64,000 bases of DNA from Chitinophaga sp. CF418 (GTDB taxonomy: Bacteria > Bacteroidota > Bacteroidia > Chitinophagales > Chitinophagaceae), in the NCBI RefSeq assembly GCF_900142925.1, contig NZ_FRCN01000001.1, positions 248,001-312,000 on the forward strand, given 5' to 3'. The position numbers and the translations under genes are program-made. Of the stretch, positions 34,309 through 42,082 are shown one piece after another. Numbering within the stretch: position 1 is the stretch's first letter; every line of letters begins with the position of its first letter. The notes beneath the pieces are model-generated. The model searched no databases, was not told where the DNA came from, and worked only from the letters and a program-made list of their open reading frames with translations.

Positions 34309-36033
34309 ATGAATAGACTTTTAACTTTATCACTACTATTATTCTGGCAAATCACTTTAGCGCAAACTCATAAACAATATCAGGAACTTATATCAAAGTC
34401 TGACGAGTACTTTGCAGATAAACTGGCATCCGATCACATTGTAGGAGTGAGTGCAGCAATCGTTATCGACGGTCAGGTAATTTGGGCGAGGGGCTTTGGC
34501 TATTCGGATCGTGACCGTAAAGTGCCAATGCTTCCAGAAACCGTTGTTAATATAGGTTCAGTTACCAAAACTTTCACTTCACTTGCCGTGATGCAGTTAC
34601 ATGAGAAAGGTCTACTGAACATAAACAAACGGCTGAACACTTACCTGCCAGGCTTTCACCCGATGTCACGACCACAGTACAGTGCAAACACTGTTACCAT
34701 CAGGTCTGTCATCACCCACACATCAGGCATTCAATCGGACATATGGAAGAACTCTGATCTTGAAAGCGGTAAGTACACTGATGTACTGAGGTATATCAAT
34801 GATACTTATCTCTTGTATCCAGCAGGTGCAGTTGCCCTCTATTCCAATGCAGGGTACAACGTCTTAGGCCATCTTGTTAAAACCGTAAGTAAAGAAGATT
34901 ATGCAGACTATGTTCACAAACACATCTTCTTGCCGCTAAAGATGACCAGTAGTGGCTTTGCGATGGATGCTTTAAAGAACCGTACCAAGATTTATGCATA
35001 TGGGCAAGAGTTCAAAGAATATGAGCTTCGTGATATTGCTTCGGGTGGTATCTATTCAAACATCAACGACCTTGCTATATATGCGATAGGGATGCTGGAT
35101 GCTTACAGAGGTAAAAGCAATGCGCTTATAAGTCAAAAGACAGCTCAACAGATGTTTGCATTGAGCAATGCAAGCGTTCGAATTGAAACTAACAAGAAAG
35201 GACTTGGATGGTTCGAGTTTAGGAACAATAGTACGTTTGCGCCATATCATGCAGGTAGCGCCGGTTTTGCACAGGCCAAACTTTTATTGTTTCCGGATAA
35301 GAATGCGGCTGTGATGGTACTTACCAACACCGCAGAAGGCGGCAAAGCTGCTGAGGAATTCTGTTTTAATATGCTGCCACGGTTCGGTTTAAGTGTTTCA
35401 GACCTGTTTCCTTCTCCAATAAACATTCCTGCCGCAACAACAACTACTGTAAGCCTTAACAAATTAATCCTTCAGGCGCACGTGGGCTCCTATGCCTCCT
35501 CGGTTCCATATACCACAATAAGGTTCGATAATGGACATCTTAATATGGAAAGTGCAGGCAACGTAACGCTGCTGAAGCCCGTTAGCTCTAATGAATACAT
35601 TCCATACACAATAAAGGGTGCAGACACTGTAATTAAAAACATCAAACAACGTTATTTTTTCAACGACATCGGAGGTTACCACTACTTAATCCAAAGCGAC
35701 AAGAATCGGGAGTACAATATTGGTTATCGCCTACGTCCTATAGATACTTTAGCATGGAAGCAAAGAAGTGGCCTGTATGAGCAATATGGTTATCAGATGT
35801 TAATTGGGGACAGTAAATTTAAAAGCATAGAGATATATATCACGCCTGACCAAGTGCTTATGTGCCGGTTAAAGACTATGGGAAGTTCGAATGAAATTCC
35901 CTTAGACGTCATTGACAGTAATCATGCGATGACGACCAACTTGTATTCTGGCTTTGGTGGGTTTACTGTTACGTTTCACAATGAAGGAGCGTATCAGATA
36001 GTTAACTTTGGTGGCATCACATTTCGAAAATGA
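34309..36033 (+). CDS. Beta-lactamase-family serine hydrolase, exported
   Basis: The 574-residue protein has a signal peptide (MNRLLTLSLLLFWQITLAQ) and a class C beta-lactamase/esterase-like domain. The catalytic SxxK is S84-x-x-K87 in NIGSVTKTF, and the Tyr-x-Asn motif is in ALYSNAGYNVLG. The HxG-like third motif appears as PYHAGSAGFAQ. About 190 C-terminal residues form a beta-rich domain of the kind found in Bacteroidota serine hydrolases of this class. It could be a D-aminopeptidase, carboxypeptidase or esterase; true beta-lactamase activity cannot be claimed. It appears monocistronic. Confidence 0.88.
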   Translation: MNRLLTLSLLLFWQITLAQTHKQYQELISKSDEYFADKLASDHIVGVSAAIVIDGQVIWARGFGYSDRDRKVPMLPETVVNIGSVTKTFTSLAVMQLHEKGLLNINKRLNTYLPGFHPMSRPQYSANTVTIRSVITHTSGIQSDIWKNSDLESGKYTDVLRYINDTYLLYPAGAVALYSNAGYNVLGHLVKTVSKEDYADYVHKHIFLPLKMTSSGFAMDALKNRTKIYAYGQEFKEYELRDIASGGIYSNINDLAIYAIGMLDAYRGKSNALISQKTAQQMFALSNASVRIETNKKGLGWFEFRNNSTFAPYHAGSAGFAQAKLLLFPDKNAAVMVLTNTAEGGKAAEEFCFNMLPRFGLSVSDLFPSPINIPAATTTTVSLNKLILQAHVGSYASSVPYTTIRFDNGHLNMESAGNVTLLKPVSSNEYIPYTIKGADTVIKNIKQRYFFNDIGGYHYLIQSDKNREYNIGYRLRPIDTLAWKQRSGLYEQYGYQMLIGDSKFKSIEIYITPDQVLMCRLKTMGSSNEIPLDVIDSNHAMTTNLYSGFGGFTVTFHNEGAYQIVNFGGITFRK

Positions 36034-36130
36034 ACTGACTGCTTATGAAGAAGGAAGGTACTTATTGCATTTTTGCAGATGATAATTTTCGCTCATCGAT
36101 TTTCGGATATTGATTGGCAGCAATTCCGTT

Positions 36131-36300
36131 TTACCCGGTGGGGTTATTGTTTTCTATTGATGCCTGCAGTCTGTTCTTTTTCCAGTGATGCGGCAGCAGA
36201 TCTTTAATCTTATTCAAAGGTGCCGGACGACGAGGGTGCATGAGGATGGTACTTCTACTGTTTATATTGAAATTAACGTCAATACCTTCATTTTGAAGAG
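36131..36300 (-). pseudogene. Possible IS66-type transposase C-terminal remnant
   Basis: The minus-strand frame ending at a stop at 36131 reads LNKIKDLLPHHWKKNRLQAS after HPRRPAP. The DLLPHHWKK motif resembles the end of IS66-family transposases (HP...ELLPHxWK). Nothing upstream continues the transposase and no terminal inverted repeats were found, so this is at most a decayed fragment. Confidence 0.45.
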
Positions 36301-36306
36301 ATCAAT

Positions 36307-37218
36307 CTAATAGTAGCCGATCTGTCTCTCTATTGACGATTTTAATGTCCCATCTGCTTTATAAGTGATCCTCTTGATCCAATTACCGGTTTTGTCATAC
36401 TTATATTCACACCGGTATGATCTCTTCATATCTACTCCTGCACTATCTTTTACTATACATTCAAGTTCATTTCCGAAAGTATCATATTTATAGTGGATCT
36501 CCCTCATGTTCTCGTAACCGGCAGTTATTTTAGATTCAATCAAGCGGCTGTTTTTGTCATATACACTCAGCCTCGTTCCTGAGAGTTCACCGAACCGGTT
36601 ATATTCTGTTTCTCTTGTAGTATCTCCACTGTACAGCCACTCTGTCCTTCTTTTAAGTTTTGTTTCATCATCGTTGTAATAGTTCTCCGAGGTGCGCCGG
36701 CCCTGGGAATCGTATGTATACCTGTAGGTAGAGGTTGAGCCGGGAGGCGTCAAACCAACCCGACTTTTAACAAAACTAAGGTCTGGGCCATAGGTACGTT
36801 GGTCCCTGTATTTCAGGTACCCGGAGCTACCGTAATTAGAAAAGTCAATCATGTTGCCATGTTCGTCGAACACATAAGTAACTTTGTAATCCAGGGTGCT
36901 ATCTTCATTATAGGCAATTATTTCAGTATTGTTACCAGCTTCATCATATTGGTATACATTCCTGCACTGAAAGCTTTCATGCTCGAGGAAAGTGGTTAAC
37001 TCAGTACAGTTACCTGCGGCATTAAATTTATAATATCGCTTTGTAACATAATAAGTTAGTTCCGAATCAGGAACGTATTGCTTGTAGTTAAATTCTATAA
37101 TAGATCTTACATTGCCCTTCAGGTTATACGTTTGCCGGTTATTCTGGTAAGCTTTATTAGGCTGTGCATTTACCATATTAGCGAAAACGATAAACAGGAA
37201 CAGTAAAGGTCTTCTCAT
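36307..37218 (-). CDS. Secreted protein with YD/RHS-like repeats
   Basis: A signal peptide (MRRPLLFLFIVFANMVNAQ) starts at the ATG at 37218, three codons inside a longer frame. The mature part of about 285 residues carries repeated aromatic-Gly-Asn motifs, such as VYQYDEAGNNTEIIAYNEDS, YVFDEHGNMIDFSNYG, YTYDSQGRRTSENYYNDD and YKYDTFGNELEC, about 8-10 copies. They resemble the YD repeats of RHS proteins but are short and without a toxin tip. It may be a surface carbohydrate-interacting or wall-associated protein. No lipobox is present. Confidence 0.75.
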   Translation of the reverse strand: MRRPLLFLFIVFANMVNAQPNKAYQNNRQTYNLKGNVRSIIEFNYKQYVPDSELTYYVTKRYYKFNAAGNCTELTTFLEHESFQCRNVYQYDEAGNNTEIIAYNEDSTLDYKVTYVFDEHGNMIDFSNYGSSGYLKYRDQRTYGPDLSFVKSRVGLTPPGSTSTYRYTYDSQGRRTSENYYNDDETKLKRRTEWLYSGDTTRETEYNRFGELSGTRLSVYDKNSRLIESKITAGYENMREIHYKYDTFGNELECIVKDSAGVDMKRSYRCEYKYDKTGNWIKRITYKADGTLKSSIERQIGYY

Positions 37219-37233
37219 GGTGTGCAAAATAAT

Positions 37234-37265
37234 AAAAGCCCTATGATTTTCATCATAAGGCTTTT
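37234..37265 (-). terminator. Hairpin upstream of the YD-repeat gene
   Basis: AAAAGCCCTATGAT and ATCATAAGGCTTTT pair with one mismatch around a TTTC loop. On the minus strand the stem is followed by TTATTATTTT, so it probably ends transcription arriving from the right (hydrolase or remnant genes). Confidence 0.6.
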
Positions 37266-37281
37266 AATTCAGGTATCCTTC

Positions 37282-37425
37282 TTACTTCGAAACAAGCGTT
37301 GTCACACTTGAAGGAGCGAGGTTAATCCCAAAACTTCCTCCGGAAACACTAAAGCTATTGGCTGCCAGGCTTGGGCTGCGGGTTGTTACATGGCGGTTAA
37401 AGCCTGTAACAGTAACATAGACTAG
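37282..37425 (-). pseudogene. C-terminal remnant of a secreted glycoside hydrolase-like protein
   Basis: An open minus-strand frame with no start codon reads RSPSLAANSFSVSGGSFGIN then LAPSSVTTLVSK and a stop. The pattern is like the beta-sandwich end of GH30/GH51-type enzymes (LPAxSVTTxV). The N-terminal catalytic part is missing. It is a truncated leftover adjacent to the repeat module at 37500. Confidence 0.5.
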
Positions 37426-37468
37426 AAAAGTGTGCAGTCATCCTGCGATTCGCTATACTATCCCTTTG

Positions 37469-38035
37469 CTAACTGATATATCCGGTCCAAATCCCGGGCA
37501 AACTGGTTCGATAGTTGTCCCTCACAGCCCGCAGGAAATTAAAGCCTTCAGATGATGTCTGAAGGCTTTTTTTATGGTGAGTGATCGATGCATCGGGAGG
37601 AAGGATACCTGATTTTGGAGCCGGTGGTGATGCTTGAAGCAGGCTAAGTAAAGTTTCATTTGCATCCGGTACAAAAGCCGCGATATAAACCAATCCAGCA
37701 ACTTTAGGGTGATTACCCGCCTCTGTGATTATAGCACCGCCATAAGAGTGCCCCACTAAAAGGGTCGTTCCGTCCTGACGGTCCAACACCCGTTGCGTTG
37801 CGGCCACATCGTCGGTCAGACCGGTATTGGGGTTTCCGACAACACTGACATTATAGCCATCCTTTTTTAAAATCTGATAGACTGCCTCCCACCCTGAACC
37901 ATCGGCGAAGGCCCCATGGACAAGTACGATATTTTTTACTGCTGATTGAGCTCGGGCATCTATAGAAACCAATATAACTGATAGCAAGAGCGCTATCAAA
38001 ATACCCACTTGTTTTATTTTTGAATAGATAGTCAT
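37469..38035 (-). CDS. Exported alpha/beta hydrolase, truncated at the C-terminus
   Basis: The 188-residue protein has a signal peptide (GILIALLLSVILVSIDARAQ, around residues 11-30), the oxyanion segment VLVHGAFADGSGWEAVY and nucleophile elbow LVGHSYGGAIIT. Full-length relatives (salicylate-esterase/RsbQ-like, about 230-260 residues) carry the catalytic histidine near the C-terminus. Here the reading frame leaves the family at about residue 152 and runs through a terminator-like hairpin and the dispersed repeat (37500-37569) to a chance stop. It therefore lacks the catalytic histidine and is probably inactive. Confidence 0.75.
   Translation of the reverse strand: MTIYSKIKQVGILIALLLSVILVSIDARAQSAVKNIVLVHGAFADGSGWEAVYQILKKDGYNVSVVGNPNTGLTDDVAATQRVLDRQDGTTLLVGHSYGGAIITEAGNHPKVAGLVYIAAFVPDANETLLSLLQASPPAPKSGILPPDASITHHKKSLQTSSEGFNFLRAVRDNYRTSLPGIWTGYIS
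37500..37573 (+). repeat. Dispersed repeat module, copy a
   Basis: AACTGGTTCGATAGTT is a stem-loop with loop GGTTCGAT. It is followed by GTCCCTCACAGCCCG and then a perfect 12-bp hairpin (AAAGCCTTCAGA / TCTGAAGGCTTT, 37541-37569) and T-tract. Copies b (45753) and c (53873) share the order stem-loop, GTCCC/GCCCC-rich segment, terminator hairpin. The module is read as the tail of the truncated hydrolase on the other strand. Confidence 0.6.
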
Positions 38036-38079
38036 GATGAAAATTTGTTAATATGAATAATTAAGTTTTTTTTTGTTTA

Positions 38080-38859
38080 TTAATGTTGGTTCAGCCAATT
38101 CAGTATATAACCGGCGTCTTCTTTCCACGTAGGTTGCCCGAGTACGAAATGGTTTCTGTCCTTCAAAACAAAATCCGTAATAGAATTTTTGGATTTGTAC
38201 CGCTCGTAAACGCGCTTGCACAAGTGTGCGGGAATACATTGATCCTGGGTCCCTGCCAGCAGAAGTAATGGTTCGTGTTCTTTTTTGAAATCCACATAAG
38301 CAGCTTTCGTGAGACCACCTCTGGCAGCTTTTTTGGATTCAGGAATCACCATTTCTTCGTAACTACTTTCCTGTATTTGTCGGGGCATCCCGTTTGTAAA
38401 GGCAAAGCGCCATTTACTGAATGACATTAGAAAAGTTTTATTTATCGAAGTAAAAAAACCAAGGGTAGCCGCATTCGACTTCAAAAAATTCAACTCATAG
38501 GGAATTACACCTTGCGGGGGAACAGCATGAATCGCTACTGCGGCTGCGGCAACTCCCCTGTTAAGCAACACCTGCGCAAAAAGTCCTCCGAAGGAATGTC
38601 CAATGAGAATCGGCCTTTCAGGCAGTTTGCGGATGATCGCGTTATAATGATCTATGATATCATACATGCTCACGGCTGCCAGCGCTTTGTATGGATGCCG
38701 TTTCCGTAGTGTTACGGCATCCGCGTCCTTGCAGGGCCACGGCGGGGCGATGGTATTATAACCATGGCCCTCGAAATAAAGCCTCCATTTATCCCAGCAT
38801 GCGTGACTGACATAGGCTCCTGTTATAAAGAGGATCGTTTTCGATTTGATCTTACTCAT
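38080..38859 (-). CDS. Alpha/beta hydrolase
   Basis: From the ATG at 38859 (MSKIKSKTILFITGAYVS; an in-frame codon 42 bases upstream is less likely) the 259-residue cytosolic enzyme has the alpha/beta-hydrolase fold. The nucleophile is in ILIGHSFGGLFAQVL, the acid in LLLLAGTQDQCIP and the histidine in LKDRNHFVLGQP. HACWDKWRLYFEGHGYNTIA near the start resembles plant and bacterial methylesterase/lipase-type hydrolases. It is the middle of three hydrolase genes on the minus strand; spacing to the next is 53 bases. The substrate is unknown. Confidence 0.85.
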   Translation of the reverse strand: MSKIKSKTILFITGAYVSHACWDKWRLYFEGHGYNTIAPPWPCKDADAVTLRKRHPYKALAAVSMYDIIDHYNAIIRKLPERPILIGHSFGGLFAQVLLNRGVAAAAVAIHAVPPQGVIPYELNFLKSNAATLGFFTSINKTFLMSFSKWRFAFTNGMPRQIQESSYEEMVIPESKKAARGGLTKAAYVDFKKEHEPLLLLAGTQDQCIPAHLCKRVYERYKSKNSITDFVLKDRNHFVLGQPTWKEDAGYILNWLNQH

Positions 38860-38912
38860 ATTATTTTTTTTATCGGTAAAACATGCTGTCTCGATTGCCA
38901 CTGATAAACTGG

Positions 38913-39923
38913 TTACTGCAACTTTCGTTGACGATCACGTAAAAAGCTGGTTATATATTGGGATACAAGCTCCGGATACTCATGATGTACGCCATGCCCG
39001 GTGCGTGGGATCACAACTAACTGTGTTGTTGGAAGCTTGCGGTTAAGCTCAAACCAATTTTCTGGTGGAAAGCAAACTTCATGATCAGCGGAAATCACCA
39101 TTATCGGAAGGCGGGTATTGCATAATTTCTCTCTTGATTTGTAAGGATCCGCCGTAAAGTCCGCAAAGCCCGCAATGTAATCAGGCCATACTTTCTCATC
39201 GATACGCGCATCCATTTCTTTCCGCTGTGCAATACGATCATGGCTTCGCCTGGCGGCCTCCACGCTTGGTTCCCATGCTGGTTCAAAGAAGAGGATAACC
39301 TCATCCTCCAGGGTATTGTGGGGGATACGTGACACCCGCAGAAAGGATTCCTCAAAGCTGTGGCTGATCTTACCTGGCGGTCTTGTCCCAATAAGGATTG
39401 CCTGAGACACTTTCTCCGGATGCTCAGTGATAATATTTTGCGCGACCGCACCTCCAAACGACCACCCCCCAATAATAAACTTGTCGTAACCCAGAGACGC
39501 GCTGAGATCAAGGACATCTTTTGCAAAGCCAGCCATCGTTGTTGGGGGAATTCCTGTTGATGATCCAAAGCCACTATAATTAAACGTAACCACAGTGTGT
39601 TCCTCAGCGAGTGCATCCAGAAAAGCCGGATCCCAGGAATCGAGGTTACCACGGAACCGCGAACAGAGAATGAGTGGTTCTCCTTGCCCAATGCGCCGGT
39701 AAGCGATTTTATGTCCATCGACTTCAGCAAACTTTGTGGGTGCATTCACAGCGGTGATCTTGCTGACAGTTGTATCAATGTCGGGGGAGTGCTTAACACT
39801 GTTGCTATCCGCAGTGTTGCATCCCCCCAAACAAAGATGGAGATAGACTAAGAGTGAACTGCCTAAAAGCCCATTACGGATAGACCAGCGCTGGTAGTCT
39901 GGTGCGGGCAGGGAAATTTTCAT
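38913..39923 (-). CDS. Lipoprotein alpha/beta hydrolase
   Basis: The 336-residue protein carries a type II signal ending in a lipobox (LGGC, C35), so it is probably membrane-anchored. The hydrolase domain shows GEPLILCSRFRGNLDSWDPA, nucleophile elbow IIGGWSFGGAVAQ, acid IMVISADHEVCFP and histidine VVIPRTGHGVHHEYPEL, giving a complete triad. Similar proteins are haloperoxidase- or proline-iminopeptidase-like esterases. It is the first of three minus-strand hydrolase genes and may lead a small operon with the hydrolase at 38080. Confidence 0.86.
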   Translation of the reverse strand: MKISLPAPDYQRWSIRNGLLGSSLLVYLHLCLGGCNTADSNSVKHSPDIDTTVSKITAVNAPTKFAEVDGHKIAYRRIGQGEPLILCSRFRGNLDSWDPAFLDALAEEHTVVTFNYSGFGSSTGIPPTTMAGFAKDVLDLSASLGYDKFIIGGWSFGGAVAQNIITEHPEKVSQAILIGTRPPGKISHSFEESFLRVSRIPHNTLEDEVILFFEPAWEPSVEAARRSHDRIAQRKEMDARIDEKVWPDYIAGFADFTADPYKSREKLCNTRLPIMVISADHEVCFPPENWFELNRKLPTTQLVVIPRTGHGVHHEYPELVSQYITSFLRDRQRKLQ

Positions 39924-40145
39924 ACTGTGTTATTTGATTTGAAAAAAGATCTTTACTAAATGATACATCACAAAGCTATTCATACCACAGGCCCAGGTCA
40001 ATTGACAAATAATAAAATTGATTGTATAATTTGTTTAAAATTTTTACATCGAAACGTACAACAACAGTGTCGATACAGTCATTTCACGCCGGGAGCAATT
40101 AGCTATATTTACAACCTGGCTCATAAAAACAAATCGTGACTAGGA

Positions 40146-40673
40146 ATGAGTACATTACCCATTATTGAAGAAGTCTTAGAGAAATTCGCGACGCACCTCG
40201 CCGTGGATCGGGAAAAATATCGTAACCATGTGTACAGGGTGTTCCTGAATTGTTGCCTTCTGGATACCGAAGAAAGGAATTGGGAGATATATGCGATTGC
40301 AGCTGTATTTCACGATATAGGTATCTGGACAGATAACACTATAGACTATTTGAAGCCTTCTATAGGACAGGCGATAAAATATCTGGGTGAAACTGGAAGA
40401 GAACACCTGCAAGATGAAATTGCCCGAATGATCTATTACCATCACAAGCTGACCCGGTATTCGGGGCCAGATAGCGTTAAGATTAATACATTCCGGAAGG
40501 CAGACTGGATAGACGTTTCACTCGGGGCTATAAAATTTGGTGTAGATAAAAGCCTGGTGAGGCGACATCAAAAAGCGTTTGCGAACAAAGGGTTTCATTG
40601 GTTTCTTGTAAAAAAGATTCTAAGAAATCTTATTAGACATCCGTTGCGTCCACTACCAATGTTCAGACGATAG
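40146..40673 (+). CDS. HD-domain protein
   Basis: A 175-residue cytosolic HD-superfamily hydrolase. The HD motif is in AIAAVFHDIGIWTDNT. A second histidine pair appears in MIYYHHKLTRYSG, and an aspartate in FRKADWIDVSLG completes a metal site. Relatives are small phosphohydrolases of unknown substrate. It is transcribed toward the convergent sigma-54 regulator gene. It is unrelated in sequence to the HD protein at 605-1273. Confidence 0.85.
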   Translation: MSTLPIIEEVLEKFATHLAVDREKYRNHVYRVFLNCCLLDTEERNWEIYAIAAVFHDIGIWTDNTIDYLKPSIGQAIKYLGETGREHLQDEIARMIYYHHKLTRYSGPDSVKINTFRKADWIDVSLGAIKFGVDKSLVRRHQKAFANKGFHWFLVKKILRNLIRHPLRPLPMFRR

Positions 40674-40690
40674 ATTAGCACGATGCAAAA

Positions 40691-42082
40691 TTATCTGAAC
40701 ACGTTTTTTACCTTCTGAATGTTCAATTTCCTGATCCTCGAATTTAGCGTTGAAGCATTGATGCCGAGCAATTCTGCTGCACCACCTTTTCCAGACAATT
40801 TACCATTGCATTTCTTCAACACATCTATAATGTGATCCCGCTCATTCTCCTCCATCGTTTTTATTTTGCCAACCGTATTGACATTTTCATCGAAGCCGTC
40901 GGATATGGGAACATGTTCGATTACCCCATGGGGAGACAGCAAGACTGAACGTTCAATAATATGTTCAAGTTCCCTCACATTCCCCGGCCAGCTATACTTC
41001 TTCAGCCGTACGATAGCTGGATCGGTAATACGATATGTAGATTTACCTATGCGCTTGCAACTCATTTCTATGAAGTGGTTAGCCAGTAAGGGGATATCTT
41101 CCTGCCGGTCTCGTAATGGTGGCAGAGTTATTGGAAAAACATTGAGCCTGAAATAAAGATCCATGCGGAAGCGTCCCTCTGCGACTTCTTTTTCCAGATT
41201 TCGATTGGTAGCCGCAACCACGCGCACGTCAACTTTAATGACCGAACTGCCTCCAACCCGTTCCATTTCCTTTTCCTGTAACACTCGCAATAATTTTAAT
41301 TGTAATTCTAATGGCAGCTCACCAACTTCGTCAAGGAAAATGGTGCCGTGGTTGGCCTGCTCAAATTTTCCAATTCTTCTCTCGGTAGCACCAGTGAATG
41401 AGCCTCGCTCATGTCCAAATAAAATAGACTCAATCAGTGTTGCCGGTAGGGCAGCACAATTTATTTTCACCAGTGTCTGGCGGCAGCGCGAGGAAAGCTC
41501 ATGAATAGCTTCTGCAATCCGTTCCTTGCCTGTACCGCTCTCTCCCAGTATGAGGACTGAAGTATCGAAAGGTGCAACAATATGTACATGCTCAAAAACA
41601 TGTTGAAGCTTTTGACTCTGCCCTATTATTTTATCGAACGCTCCTCGTTCACCGAATTGCCGTGATCCTGTATTAGTCACCGTTTTTTTTTGTTTCAATA
41701 CAGAATCAACTCCATTAAGATGCATGTATTTTGCAATTTCCAGCATTACTAACACATCTTTTTCGCGGAAAGGCTTTACGAGAAATCCGTACGGATGTGT
41801 GGCCTTTGCAGCATCAATGGTTTCTTTGTTGGAGTTAGCGGAAAGATAGACGAACGCAATACCGCGTTGCTTCAGCATTTTTGCGAGATCAATACCTGTT
41901 AAATTCCCTTGTAAAAAGATGTCAAGCATCACCAGATCCGGAGTAACGTTCTCCAGCATTCGTGTTGCAATCGGCACGGAACGCGCGATCCCGCATACTT
42001 CATACCCGGCGCGTTCCAGGATCATTTGCAGGTTGTTAGCCTCTATGAACTGATCTTCCACGATCAGGATTTTTTCTTTCAT
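40691..42082 (-). CDS. Sigma-54-dependent response regulator
   Basis: The 463-residue NtrC-family activator has a receiver (phosphoacceptor D54 in DLVMLDIFLQ), a sigma-54 AAA+ domain (Walker A GESGTGKERIAEAIH; GSFTGA in place of the usual GAFTGA loop) and a C-terminal Fis-type helix-turn-helix (GGAAELLGINASTLNSRIRK). It activates RpoN-dependent promoters when phosphorylated. It overlaps the upstream TPR kinase gene by 4 bases (ATGA), so they are translationally coupled and are almost certainly partners. The substitution of Ala by Ser in the GAFTGA motif is tolerated in some family members. Confidence 0.93.
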   Translation of the reverse strand: MKEKILIVEDQFIEANNLQMILERAGYEVCGIARSVPIATRMLENVTPDLVMLDIFLQGNLTGIDLAKMLKQRGIAFVYLSANSNKETIDAAKATHPYGFLVKPFREKDVLVMLEIAKYMHLNGVDSVLKQKKTVTNTGSRQFGERGAFDKIIGQSQKLQHVFEHVHIVAPFDTSVLILGESGTGKERIAEAIHELSSRCRQTLVKINCAALPATLIESILFGHERGSFTGATERRIGKFEQANHGTIFLDEVGELPLELQLKLLRVLQEKEMERVGGSSVIKVDVRVVAATNRNLEKEVAEGRFRMDLYFRLNVFPITLPPLRDRQEDIPLLANHFIEMSCKRIGKSTYRITDPAIVRLKKYSWPGNVRELEHIIERSVLLSPHGVIEHVPISDGFDENVNTVGKIKTMEENERDHIIDVLKKCNGKLSGKGGAAELLGINASTLNSRIRKLNIQKVKNVFR

